NCBI GenBank assembly: GCA_944386175.1 | Contig: CALXAB010000014.1 | Location: forward strand, 1 to 36,259 | Direction: 5' to 3' | DNA from: an uncultured Clostridia bacterium | GTDB taxonomy: Bacteria > Bacillota > Clostridia > TANB77 > CAG-508 | DNA length: 36,259 nt | Part shown: one piece after another, positions 1 through 7,108 of the stretch | How positions within the stretch are numbered: position 1 is the first letter of the stretch | How the letters are laid out: every line of letters starts with the position of its first letter | Notes under the pieces: generated by a model | Seen by the model: only the letters and a program-made list of their open reading frames with translations | Databases searched by the model: none | Told to the model about the DNA's origin: nothing | Program-made: the position numbers and the translations under genes

Positions 1-55
1 ACTCCCAAAATCTTTCTATACTTACTTCTGTTTTATGTTTCTTTGATTTTTTCAT
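1..55 (-). CDS. Partial hypothetical protein, N-terminus only
   Basis: An ATG on the minus strand at 53-55 opens a frame that stays open to the window edge. It reads a lysine-rich start (MKKSKKHKTEVSIERFWE). It follows the stop codon of the preceding small gene by about 20 bases and points the same way, so it probably continues the leftward replication operon. The ribosome site is weak (AGG about 12 bases upstream). Eighteen codons are too few to assign a family. Confidence 0.4.
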   Translation of the reverse strand, partial: MKKSKKHKTEVSIERFWE

Positions 56-74
56 TTAGTTTCGCAATTACCTA

Positions 75-290
75 TTAATTTTCTAATTCTTCATCTTGTT
101 CATTACTTGTAGTTCTATTTTTAACATAATCGTTTATATATTCTTGAAATATTTGCCCTGCCTCATCTAAGCTGTCATAAGGATATTTACATCCTGAACT
201 ATTTTCCTCTGAAATGTAAATCATTTTTTCTCTAGGTACAATTTCTATTTCAATCATTACACCTTCTAGCGATTCTTCATTCTCTTCCAT
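75..290 (-). CDS. Small acidic hypothetical protein of the mobile element
   Basis: The product is 71 residues, strongly acidic, with a Glu/Asp/Asn-rich tail and no membrane segment or recognisable motif. Its ribosome site (GGAAGGGA) lies inside the last codons of the upstream gene, whose stop is only 4 bases before this ATG. That spacing implies translational coupling in the replication operon. I do not recognise the family. Small acidic proteins in phage early operons can be anti-repressors or inhibitors of host enzymes, but nothing here shows such a role. Confidence 0.6.
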   Translation of the reverse strand: MEENEESLEGVMIEIEIVPREKMIYISEENSSGCKYPYDSLDEAGQIFQEYINDYVKNRTTSNEQDEELEN

Positions 291-294
291 AAAA

Positions 295-732
295 TTATCC
301 CTTCCAGAACCTGTGTTTTTTCTGTATTACTGGAGTTAACATACTTCTTTCTTTTTCAAGTATTATTTCATCTCTTGATCTGTACATTTCTCTCCATGTT
401 TTATTATCTTTTTCAGATTCTTCATATTTCTTTTTAAAATATTCCAATTGTTCTTTTAATGATTTATTTTGTTCTCTAAGATATTTGTTTTCAAACTCTG
501 ATTCAGGAATAGTAAGTTTCTCCTGGATATTTTCCCCAAGTGGTTCACTTTTATAGTTTGCTGTTCTTTTAATTCTTAGATATTCTAAGCCTTCATCATT
601 AATTACTTTTTTACCTGCATCATTTGTTTTCAAATATCCCAAACTTTCGAGTTCTTTGCTTTGATTATAAATAGCTTGTACACTATTGTAACCTAAAGCC
701 TTTGCACAATCCGAAATTGAATATTCTGCCAT
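295..732 (-). CDS. Helix-turn-helix / coiled-coil protein of the replication module
   Basis: The product is 145 residues. Residues 4-40 look like a winged or MerR-like DNA-binding helix pair (SISDCAKALGYNSVQAIYNQ, then a GYL turn). Residues about 75-135 are rich in Glu, Lys and Leu and should form a coiled coil. An N-terminal HTH followed by a coiled coil is seen in accessory proteins of plasmids and phages that act near replication genes; calling it such here is inference. Its AAAGGAG ribosome site is good, and it lies 13 bases downstream of the helicase-loader gene. Confidence 0.6.
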   Translation of the reverse strand: MAEYSISDCAKALGYNSVQAIYNQSKELESLGYLKTNDAGKKVINDEGLEYLRIKRTANYKSEPLGENIQEKLTIPESEFENKYLREQNKSLKEQLEYFKKKYEESEKDNKTWREMYRSRDEIILEKERSMLTPVIQKKHRFWKG

Positions 733-745
733 AGCATTTACTCCT

Positions 746-1651
746 TTATTTTTTTCTATAATCTTGGAAATTTGTATCTATTTCTAAACAGATTTCATTT
801 AATCTACTGACTAAAGATTCTGCTGTTTTTCCATCATTTCCATAACTTAATCTTTTAACCAATTCTTTTTCTGTATAATTTGTTGTAATGATAATTGGCA
901 ACATGTTTTCATATCTTGTATTAACTATTTGAAATAGTTTTTCTAAAACCCACTCACTAAGTCTTTCCTTACCCAAGTCATCAATTATGAGAAGATCACA
1001 TTCGCAATATAGTTTAATGATTTCATAATAGTTCAAATGCTCATTATTATAAGATTCCTTTAATTTTTCCATTAAGTTTATAAATGTTTCGTATATTACT
1101 GGAATACCTTGAATCAATAATGAATTTGCTATTGCAAATGCTAAATGAGTTTTACCTGTTCCGTATCTGCCTATAAATATAAGACCTGTACCTTCTTCTT
1201 TGTACTTTTCCCAATTGTCTGCATATTTTCTTGCCATTGTATAAACTTTCTCATTCTCCTTGTTTACATTGAAAGATTCAAATGTTCTCCTCATTCCTCT
1301 TTTACTAATATTGCTCTGCTCAAATAGTTTTTCTATTCTTCTTTGGTATGCTAGTTTTCGTTCAGCCTCTTCCTGTTTTTTCTTCTCTTCAGCTTCACGA
1401 AGTCTTTTTAATTCTTTATTTTTCTTGTATTCTTCACAGTCACAATCCATAATTGAACACCAACTAAAAATTCTATTTTTATCAAAAGGATTTATAAGAC
1501 CTTTCCACCCTAATTTCTTATTGCAATACGGACAATATTCTGCTTCAGGAATTGGTGGATATTGATAATTTTCGAGTTTTTCAGTATCTTGGCTGTCTAT
1601 AAAAAATTCTTTTGTAACTTTTTTATCTTCGTTATTATCATCACTCATCAT
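746..1651 (-). CDS. DnaC-type replicative helicase loader (AAA+ ATPase)
   Basis: This 301-residue protein loads the host or element replicative helicase at an origin. The N-terminal part has cysteines at 40, 43, 65, 70 and 72 that could bind zinc, followed by a charged helical stretch (about 75-110). The AAA+ core has Walker A GRYGTGKT at 161-168, Walker B LLIIDD at 220-225, a sensor-1 segment IIITTNYT at 253-260 and a candidate arginine finger in LVSRLNE (280-286). The family is DnaC/DnaI/IstB-like. It overlaps the end of the replisome organizer gene by 11 bases, so the two are translationally coupled. Function in the element's own replication is inferred from the pairing with a DnaD-like initiator. 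Confidence 0.87.
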   Translation of the reverse strand: MMSDDNNEDKKVTKEFFIDSQDTEKLENYQYPPIPEAEYCPYCNKKLGWKGLINPFDKNRIFSWCSIMDCDCEEYKKNKELKRLREAEEKKKQEEAERKLAYQRRIEKLFEQSNISKRGMRRTFESFNVNKENEKVYTMARKYADNWEKYKEEGTGLIFIGRYGTGKTHLAFAIANSLLIQGIPVIYETFINLMEKLKESYNNEHLNYYEIIKLYCECDLLIIDDLGKERLSEWVLEKLFQIVNTRYENMLPIIITTNYTEKELVKRLSYGNDGKTAESLVSRLNEICLEIDTNFQDYRKK

Positions 1652-2603
1652 TCAATAGCTCTTCTCCTTTCCTCTTAAAGCCACTAGGATCGTTCGAATC
1701 TGTTTCTACACTACGATTGTTTTTCTTAAAGTCTTTTTCATCCTGCTTTACTTTTTGAAGTGTATTAATTCCCTTTGCAAGCCAGCTATTTAATATTACT
1801 TTTGTATATTGCCAATTAGGATTTTTAACCATACCAGTTTTTATAAGTGCATATTCTATAAGTTCTACAGGTAGATAATTTAGATAATTTATACATTCAT
1901 TAATATTTTCTTCTGTAATGTCTTCTAAAGAATTTTCAAAAATAATTTTTAGTTTTTTATAATCTTTATCAACTTTATTTGAATTAGATTCACTTAAATT
2001 ATCTTCGCTTGTATTTTCTTTTTTTAAATTTTCTTTTTCTAAATTGTCTTTACTTGTCTTAACTTTACTTGTCTTATGCTGTCCATTGTCAGTCATCGGA
2101 CTGTCATCTGTCTGACCATTGTCTGCCATTTGTCTGTCATTGGACTGACCACTTTTTTCATTTTTATTTGGACTGTCACTTGTCTGTCCATTGTCAGGAC
2201 TTGGACTGTCATTTGTCTGCCCATCTTCTTCAGATGATTTTTTTCTTCTTGAACTTGCCCTCTTTCTTGGTTCAACAAGTTTTATTCCTGGTACTTTTTC
2301 TAATAATAATTCTTTATAAATGCTATCTACTTTACGATCTGCTCTGATTACATTGTGTTCTCTCCAGTCGGTCATGTATGAAACTAAATCATCATTTAAA
2401 ACAATAACATAGCCTTTTTCTACTAAGATGTTAAAGAATTCTTCACTTATTCCAGCTGCTTGCATAACACTATATGCTTCCACAACTCCATCATCATCAG
2501 TATCTAATCCTAAATGGAAATATAATCTTTGTGATTCACCTGGCATTTTCAGAAATTTAGCTGATCTACAGATTTTCCTGCTAAACATCCTTCTATTAGG
2601 CAT
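1641..2603 (-). CDS. Phage-type replisome organizer (N-terminal wHTH + DnaD-like C-terminus)
   Basis: The 320-residue product starts like phage replisome organizers (NRRMFSRKICRSAKFLKMP, then YFHLGLDTDDDG), a winged-helix domain covering about residues 1-100. Residues about 115-185 are a hydrophilic linker made of imperfect repeats of the type DNGQTxDSP. The C-terminus (about 215-290) resembles the DnaD/DnaB-2 domain, ending in the YTKVILNSWL signature (YxxxIxxxW). Such proteins bind the origin and recruit the helicase loader, which is encoded next in this operon. The linker's DNA is a set of iteron-like direct repeats, listed separately. A GGAG ribosome site supports the ATG at 2603. Confidence 0.85.
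   Translation of the reverse strand: MPNRRMFSRKICRSAKFLKMPGESQRLYFHLGLDTDDDGVVEAYSVMQAAGISEEFFNILVEKGYVIVLNDDLVSYMTDWREHNVIRADRKVDSIYKELLLEKVPGIKLVEPRKRASSRRKKSSEEDGQTNDSPSPDNGQTSDSPNKNEKSGQSNDRQMADNGQTDDSPMTDNGQHKTSKVKTSKDNLEKENLKKENTSEDNLSESNSNKVDKDYKKLKIIFENSLEDITEENINECINYLNYLPVELIEYALIKTGMVKNPNWQYTKVILNSWLAKGINTLQKVKQDEKDFKKNNRSVETDSNDPSGFKRKGEELLNDE
2098..2228. repeat. Iteron-like direct repeats inside the replisome organizer gene
   Basis: Three copies of a 26-base unit starting GGACTGTCAYYTGTCTG lie at 2098-2123, 2170-2195 and 2203-2228. A degenerate fourth copy lies around 2127-2152. In coding terms they give the DNGQT(S/D)DSP linker repeats. In several phages of Gram-positive bacteria and in lambda, initiator proteins bind repeats located within their own gene, which then acts as the origin. 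The same role here is inference. Confidence 0.6.
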
Positions 2604-2720
2604 TTTTATATCTCCAATCTATTCAATTAAATTTGTTTAATATAAATCTTAAACCAATTTAATTTGAATTTCTGTATTTACAATATTTTAAAATGTGCTA
2701 TAATTTAAGCAGTATGATGC

Positions 2721-3189
2721 TTATGTATCATCACTTGTCGAAGAATTATCCTCTGAGCTGAAAAATAGAGATAATTCTTCTTCATTTTCTAAAAGTTCAT
2801 TTATTCTATCTAAAACCATTTGATGAAATACTTTATTCTCATAATTTAAAGAATCTAACATTTCATTTAAACTGATTAAAGTCGATGCTCTTCGTGTTTC
2901 ATTTATTAGTTGTCTAATAAAAACTTTTGCAATCTCAATTTTTCCATTTTCAATAAAATGTTTAATGTATTTTAACAATTCAATTTTTGTATAAACCGAT
3001 AATCCCATCTGTGTATTATCTTGCCCTATATACTCATAAAAGAGCTTTGGTGATATATGAAATGTCCATACAGAACTCTTTTTTACTGCTGTACCTATGG
3101 GAAGTCTTCCGAGATTTTATTCCTTCTCTTACAAACTGTTTTGATTTTTTTAAGATTTTTGCAGCTTTAGCAACAGTTATTTTGTCCAT
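2721..3189 (-). pseudogene. Excisionase-like (MerR/Xis-type) DNA-binding protein, frameshifted
   Basis: An ATG at 3187-3189 with a strong AAAGGAGAAGAA site begins MDKITVAKAAKILKKSKQFV, the usual start of small excisionase/HTH proteins of Firmicute elements. In this frame the product goes off-family after GIKSRK and stops at 3034. Skipping one base (T at 3105 on the plus strand) restores the expected continuation LPIGTAVKKSSVWTFHISP and runs on without a stop through the 95-codon frame ending at 2721. The restored protein would have about 155 residues: an HTH domain (1-60) plus an acidic helical tail. As it stands, the gene yields a 51-residue fragment and possibly a separate tail. It may be a real mutation, an assembly error or, less likely, programmed frameshifting. 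Confidence 0.75.
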
Positions 3190-3203
3190 TTCTTCTCCTT
3201 TCT

Positions 3204-3265
3204 CTTCCACATCTGGAAGTAGTCTTGTAAAAAAATAATTCTTCATTTCATTTCCATATCTGGAA
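3204..3265. promoter_or_regulatory. Two operator-like palindromes upstream of the excisionase-like gene
   Basis: A 16-base palindrome CTTCCA-CATC-TGGAAG lies at 3204-3219 and a related TTCCA-TATC-TGGAA at 3252-3265. Both sit in the 84-base gap between the leftward XRE gene and the excisionase-like gene. The first lies just upstream of the latter's ribosome site. The same motif recurs in degenerate form at the divergent promoters near 3638-3653 and 3669-3683, so these are probably binding sites of one of the two XRE proteins. Confidence 0.6.
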
Positions 3266-3273
3266 GTAAAGAA

Positions 3274-3579
3274 TTAAAAAAATTTTTGCCTCTGCATGGC
3301 AAACCTCTCTTCATTCGTTAAATAGTCATCCCTTCGCAGTCTTAATTTGTTGTTTGCAAAAATCTTATTGAACTGTTCAAAATCCATTTTCAAAAGTACA
3401 GCAATCTCTACAGCTTCATCAATTGACAGAGCTATCAGTCCATTTTCTTTTTTGCTGTAGGTTCCTCGATTTACATTGATTGCATTTGCTACATCATCTT
3501 GTTTTACATCATTTTCATACCTGCAAATTTTCAATGCTCTTGAATTTACTATACTTTTCCTTAGTTCACCTTCTTGCAT
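3274..3579 (-). CDS. XRE-family (Cro/CI-like) regulator
   Basis: The product is 101 residues with a helix-turn-helix of the Cro/CI class at about residues 25-70 (VKQDDVANAINVNRGTYSKK, then a helix resembling SIDEAVEIAVLL). The C-terminus is short and basic. Translation starts at 3579 behind a near-perfect AGGAGGTGAT site. It is divergent from a second XRE gene across a 160-base region with back-to-back promoters, the layout of a phage-type lysogeny switch. It is the first gene of the leftward operon, so it probably plays the Cro-like or early-control part; that assignment is inference. Confidence 0.8.
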   Translation of the reverse strand: MQEGELRKSIVNSRALKICRYENDVKQDDVANAINVNRGTYSKKENGLIALSIDEAVEIAVLLKMDFEQFNKIFANNKLRLRRDDYLTNEERFAMQRQKFF

Positions 3580-3600
3580 TTACATCACCTCCTGTGCATA

Positions 3601-3629
3601 TATATAACACCATTTTCAAAAAAATGCAA
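3601..3629 (-). promoter_or_regulatory. Sigma-A promoter for the leftward XRE/replication operon
   Basis: Read on the minus strand, TTGCAT (3624-3629) is followed after exactly 17 bases by TATATA (3601-3606). The predicted transcript starts a few bases before the AGGAGGTGAT site of the gene ending at 3579. A degenerate operator copy at 3638-3653 (TTCCACATTTGCAA core) lies directly upstream. Confidence 0.65.
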
Positions 3630-3668
3630 TACTTTTCTTCCACATTTGCAAAAAATTTTAATTTTTAC

Positions 3669-3697
3669 TTGCATATTTGGAAATAATGTTGTATAAT
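3669..3697 (+). promoter_or_regulatory. Sigma-A promoter for the rightward XRE repressor gene
   Basis: TTGCAT at 3669-3674 and TATAAT at 3692-3697 are 17 bases apart. An operator-like sequence (TTGCATATTTGGAA, 3669-3682) overlaps the -35 element, so the regulated repressor could occlude polymerase here. Confidence 0.7.
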
Positions 3698-3763
3698 AAG
3701 AACATAAATTGCAAGAGAGTTAATTTTGCAATATTTTAACTAATGTTAAAGGAGGTAAGATAC

Positions 3764-4165
3764 ATGCGTAAAGAACCAACCACTGAGTTTGGTAGAGATA
3801 TTAGAGATAGAATTCAAGAAAAATATCATATTTCTGAAGATGAATTTGCACAAAAAATAATAAAGATTGCTCCATCTTCATTGTCAAGATATATTAATGG
3901 TAGAGCTGTTCCACCATATACAATTGCTTTAAGAATTTGTGGTGCTTTAGATTTGAATATAAATAAATATGACATAAGTACAAAAAAGATGATAAAAAAA
4001 GAATCTGATGTTATTGATCTAAAGGAAGAGTTTATAAAACTTGGCATAATTGAAGAAGGAGAAACCATTACAGAACAACAGTTAGTCCTTCTTCGAGGCG
4101 TGCTAGCTTCAAATAAAGCAATGTTTCAGAATATAGATAAATTGGTTGTGAAGAATAAAGATTAA
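3764..4165 (+). CDS. XRE-family repressor-like protein
   Basis: The frame is open from 3743, but AAAGGAGGT at 3748-3756 places the start at ATG 3764, giving 133 residues. A helix-turn-helix spans about residues 8-60 (RIQEKYHISEDEFAQKI, then APSSLSRYINGRAVPP). The C-terminal half is charged and helical, suited to dimerisation, and has no RecA-type self-cleavage signature. It is divergent from the other XRE gene, which fits a CI-like repressor that maintains the integrated state. It ends 4 bases inside a convergent micro-ORF. Confidence 0.8.
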   Translation: MRKEPTTEFGRDIRDRIQEKYHISEDEFAQKIIKIAPSSLSRYINGRAVPPYTIALRICGALDLNINKYDISTKKMIKKESDVIDLKEEFIKLGIIEEGETITEQQLVLLRGVLASNKAMFQNIDKLVVKNKD

Positions 4166-4275
4166 TTATCTTCACCATAGAACTCTTTGAGTAATTCTAG
4201 GACAATTACGAATTGTTCTTTAGTTATTCCGAGTTCTTCCAAAATCTCTAATAATTCGACAAATTTCGCATCCAT
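4162..4275 (-). CDS. 37-residue micro-protein, convergent with the repressor gene
   Basis: The frame opens at 4353, but the strong AAGGAAAGGGGGAG site sits just before ATG 4275, giving MDAKFVELLEILEELGITKE and so on: a 37-residue acidic, amphipathic-helix protein. It has its own promoter-like sequence on the minus strand, TTGAAA (4315-4320) and TAAAAT (4292-4297) with 17-base spacing. Its last 4 bases overlap the stop of the rightward repressor gene. I do not recognise the family. A small helical partner or modulator of the neighbouring regulators is possible but unproven. Confidence 0.55.
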   Translation of the reverse strand: MDAKFVELLEILEELGITKEQFVIVLELLKEFYGEDN

Positions 4276-4353
4276 GCTCCCCCTTTCCTTTATTTTAACA
4301 TATTTTTCCAGTCCTTTCAACTTTATGTTAACATATAGGAAGTAATAAGACAT

Positions 4354-4558
4354 AGTGAGAAATAATTAGAAATCATTAGAATTTGTAGTAAAGCATGGAT
4401 TTAAAATGAAAAAGAAAATAGATAATGTATTCTCTATCGCCAAATAAAGTCATACATTACCTATTCAATCCACATACAAATATTTTCATACTTGTATTAG
4501 GTATTTTTATTGTAGCACAATTTATTACCTTTTACAAGTCTATAAAGAGGTGATAAAT
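4354..4558. other. Intergenic region upstream of the recombinase with inverted repeats
   Basis: This 205-base gap contains an 8-base inverted repeat, TAATGTAT (4423-4430) and ATACATTA (4452-4459), and a shorter pair, TACCTA (4458-4463) and TAGGTA (4499-4504). These could be recombinase or excisionase arm sites or operators. No tRNA gene or core att sequence is visible, and the second end of the element is outside the window, so no att site can be assigned. Confidence 0.35.
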
Positions 4559-6673
4559 TTGAAAAATCCCAATGGATATGGATCTGTTGTTAAACTTTCT
4601 GGTACTCGTAGAGAGCCTTATTTAGCAAAAAAGACAATTGGTTTAAAAAATAATGGGCAACCTATCGCTTTTCCTTTGAAAAGTTTTGCATCTCAACCAG
4701 AAGCTAATATTTATTTAGCAGAATATAATGTTGAAGTTGGAAAAGAAGATAGTGGTCTTTGCATATTAAAAAAAGATATTGCAAGAGCTATTGATACAAT
4801 AAAGAAATTATTAAGTCAAAATATTGAAGTATCTTCAACTATTTTTAAAGATTTAGATTTAACTGTATCTGGTAATCCATCCCCTACTTCCAAATCATCT
4901 AATTATAATGTTAATTCTGTTACAAATGCAGCTACTGGTGTCTTAGATAACAATGGTGTTGAATATGATAATGAAGATCGTTCAAATTGGACTTTAAAAC
5001 AAGTTTATGAAGACTATAGTGAGAAGAACTATCCTACAAAGGAAGAAATAAAAATTGCTGATGAAACTGGTGAAAAGATTAAAGGAAAGATTTCTGGAAG
5101 TTTAATGCATTCTTTAAAATCTGCTTATAATTATTTAGAACCTTTATATGATGTTGCATATAAAAATATAACAACAGATGACTATCAAGATATACTAGAT
5201 AATTGTGATAAAAGTAATGGTGTTATCTCATCTATTAAGAACTTAATGCAGAAATTAGATAAACATGCAAGCAAATTAAATATTATTGAAAAGAAAGTTT
5301 CTGGTGATTTAGAGGTTGAATACAATAAGCAATTGAGAAAACCTAAAATTCCATTTACAAATAAGGAAATACAAAAATTCTGGGAACAAGATGGTATCTT
5401 ATGGGCTGATATGGTTCTATTTCTTTTATATACAGCTTTAAGAATTACAGAAATGTTCAAGATAGAAACTGTCAATGTTCATCTTGATGAAAATTATATG
5501 GTAGGTGGTATTAAAACATCTGCTGGAAAAAATAGAACTATTCCTATTCACCCTGCAATTAAGCATATCGTTGAAAGATATTACAATCCTAATAATAAGT
5601 ATCTATTTATGTATAATGGAAAAAGAATTACAAAAGGCACTTTTTATATGTTTTATCAACAATTAATTAACGATATTGGAATTGAATATAAAGTTCCTCA
5701 TACCACAAGATTAACAGCTCGTACTGAAATGTCAAGACAAGGTGGATCTAAAATATTCATTGATACAATATTAGGACATGTTACTCGTGATGTTGGTGAA
5801 CAAATCTATACTTATGAATGGTTTAATGATCTAATGGAAACTATTAAATTAATTAAATATGATATTGAAGATGAACAAATTTATATTATACCAAATAAAC
5901 CTACTACTAAGAAAAAAGTTGATATTGTTCAGCAAGCTATTGATAAAAATGTTGAGAAAAACATTGCTTTTGAAAAAAATATTAAAGATATTAATTATAG
6001 CAGAAGAATGTTTAATAGAATGGAGAAAGCAAATAGACAACTACCAACTATGAAAGAAAAAGATGTTATTTTAACAATATCTTTCTATAAAGGTATTTTA
6101 TCTGAACTATCACAAAATGAATTTTTTATTGCTTGTAAAGATTCTATAAGTAAAATGGATAAATATTATTATGATACATATGTATTCCCTAATATCAATA
6201 AAAAGACTGTTATTGATACTTTAAAAGAATTGTCTGAAAATATTTATACATATAAACAAGTAAACAAGGTTTTAAGTTTTATTATTTACTATGATTGTTT
6301 ATTAACCTTCTATGGAAAGCAACTAAAATCAAATGATCTTCTTACTTGTCAAATCTATTTTAATGTTATTATTGAATATTTTAATAACAAGTTTAATAAA
6401 CCATTATTTATCAATAACTATATTCAATTATATTATTACATTAAAGATTCTTATAATTTAGACAATTTAATTACTGATTATAAATTTGAAGAAAAAAATG
6501 ATAAATTAGTTTCTCCAGATAATGCTGTTTGGATATTTGTTTCTAAAAAGAACTTTAAAAGAAGAATTGAAGATATGAGTTTCCAAACTAAAGATGGTAA
6601 TTTCAATTTATGGTTAAAGAAATTTGAAAAACAAGGCATCATTGAGAAAAAGCCTGTTGCTTGGTATAAATAA
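4559..6673 (+). CDS. Tyrosine site-specific recombinase (integrase) with long C-terminal extension
   Basis: The ribosome site AAAGAGGTGAT (4544-4554) overlaps the upstream GTG at 4550, so the TTG at 4559 is the likelier start (704 residues). Residue numbers below count from the GTG. The N-terminus (about 6-62) is the arm-binding type (GYGSVVKLSGTRREPYLAKK, then EANIYLAEYN). A low-complexity linker (about 100-147) and a SAM-like core-binding region (about 148-250) follow. The catalytic domain has Arg298 (TALRITE), Lys322, His384-x-x-Arg387, His410 (ILGH) and nucleophile Tyr420, so it should be active. Integrases of this type normally end near residue 435; this one continues for about 270 residues of unknown fold, ending in a winged-helix-like segment (about 655-707). 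It inserts and excises the element. Confidence 0.88.
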   Translation: MKNPNGYGSVVKLSGTRREPYLAKKTIGLKNNGQPIAFPLKSFASQPEANIYLAEYNVEVGKEDSGLCILKKDIARAIDTIKKLLSQNIEVSSTIFKDLDLTVSGNPSPTSKSSNYNVNSVTNAATGVLDNNGVEYDNEDRSNWTLKQVYEDYSEKNYPTKEEIKIADETGEKIKGKISGSLMHSLKSAYNYLEPLYDVAYKNITTDDYQDILDNCDKSNGVISSIKNLMQKLDKHASKLNIIEKKVSGDLEVEYNKQLRKPKIPFTNKEIQKFWEQDGILWADMVLFLLYTALRITEMFKIETVNVHLDENYMVGGIKTSAGKNRTIPIHPAIKHIVERYYNPNNKYLFMYNGKRITKGTFYMFYQQLINDIGIEYKVPHTTRLTARTEMSRQGGSKIFIDTILGHVTRDVGEQIYTYEWFNDLMETIKLIKYDIEDEQIYIIPNKPTTKKKVDIVQQAIDKNVEKNIAFEKNIKDINYSRRMFNRMEKANRQLPTMKEKDVILTISFYKGILSELSQNEFFIACKDSISKMDKYYYDTYVFPNINKKTVIDTLKELSENIYTYKQVNKVLSFIIYYDCLLTFYGKQLKSNDLLTCQIYFNVIIEYFNNKFNKPLFINNYIQLYYYIKDSYNLDNLITDYKFEEKNDKLVSPDNAVWIFVSKKNFKRRIEDMSFQTKDGNFNLWLKKFEKQGIIEKKPVAWYK

Positions 6674-6678
6674 TAAAA

Positions 6679-6720
6679 AATAAAGTGGCCATACTTATAT
6701 AAAGTTAGGCTACTTTATTT
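6679..6720 (+). terminator. Rho-independent terminator after the recombinase gene
   Basis: A 12-bp stem pairs AATAAAGTGGCC (6679-6690) with GGCTACTTTATT (6708-6719), with one G-U pair. A T-rich tract follows on the plus strand and an A-rich one precedes it, so it may also serve the convergent gene ending at 6728. Confidence 0.8.
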
Positions 6721-6727
6721 TTATTAA

Positions 6728-7030
6728 CTACTCTTCTGTTTCATCTTTATCAAACATCATCCAATGATGCTCTAATCCAGATACTCTTTTATCAGTTAAC
6801 CAATCTAAATCTTTTTTATCAACTTTTATTGTATCTATATATTTTAGTATTTTCTTTATATCATCATAGTCTTTACCATCAATTGTAACTATCGTTTGCT
6901 TTTCTTCATCTACTATGTATAACTCATGTCTATTTTCTTCTGTAGGAGTAATAAATGCTAATTTAGTATTAGTAAACCAATGACCTCTTGTTTCTTCTGT
7001 AAATCTTTCATCAAAATGTTTTTCTTCCAT
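6728..7030 (-). CDS. Hypothetical protein
   Basis: The product is 100 residues, acidic, with no signal peptide or membrane segment. Alternating hydrophobic stretches (KLAFITP, ELYIVDEEKQTIVTIDG) suggest a small beta-rich fold followed by helices. The GGAG site 11 bases upstream of ATG 7030 is moderate. It converges on the recombinase gene across a shared terminator and lies 78 bases downstream of the membrane-anchored XRE gene. I do not recognise the family. It may be the first gene outside the mobile element or its last cargo gene; the boundary cannot be seen. Confidence 0.6.
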   Translation of the reverse strand: MEEKHFDERFTEETRGHWFTNTKLAFITPTEENRHELYIVDEEKQTIVTIDGKDYDDIKKILKYIDTIKVDKKDLDWLTDKRVSGLEHHWMMFDKDETEE

Positions 7031-7108
7031 TTTTTATCACTCTCCTATTGAATATATACCATAAATAAAGATATATTGCAATACTTTAAGTATTATAGAA
7101 TTTGTAAT

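Noticed and set aside
2098..2228. The repeats could be read as a CRISPR array.
   Set aside because: Units are unequally spaced (72 and 33 bases), lie inside a clear coding frame and lack unique spacers of constant length.
3034..3189. Programmed frameshifting in the excisionase-like gene.
   Set aside because: No slippery heptamer, stop-codon trigger or downstream pairing typical of programmed shifts was seen at 3095-3115; mutation or sequence error is simpler.
4354..6727. An attachment site for the recombinase next to its gene.
   Set aside because: No tRNA end or duplicated core is visible here, and the other element end lies outside the window, so any choice would be a guess.
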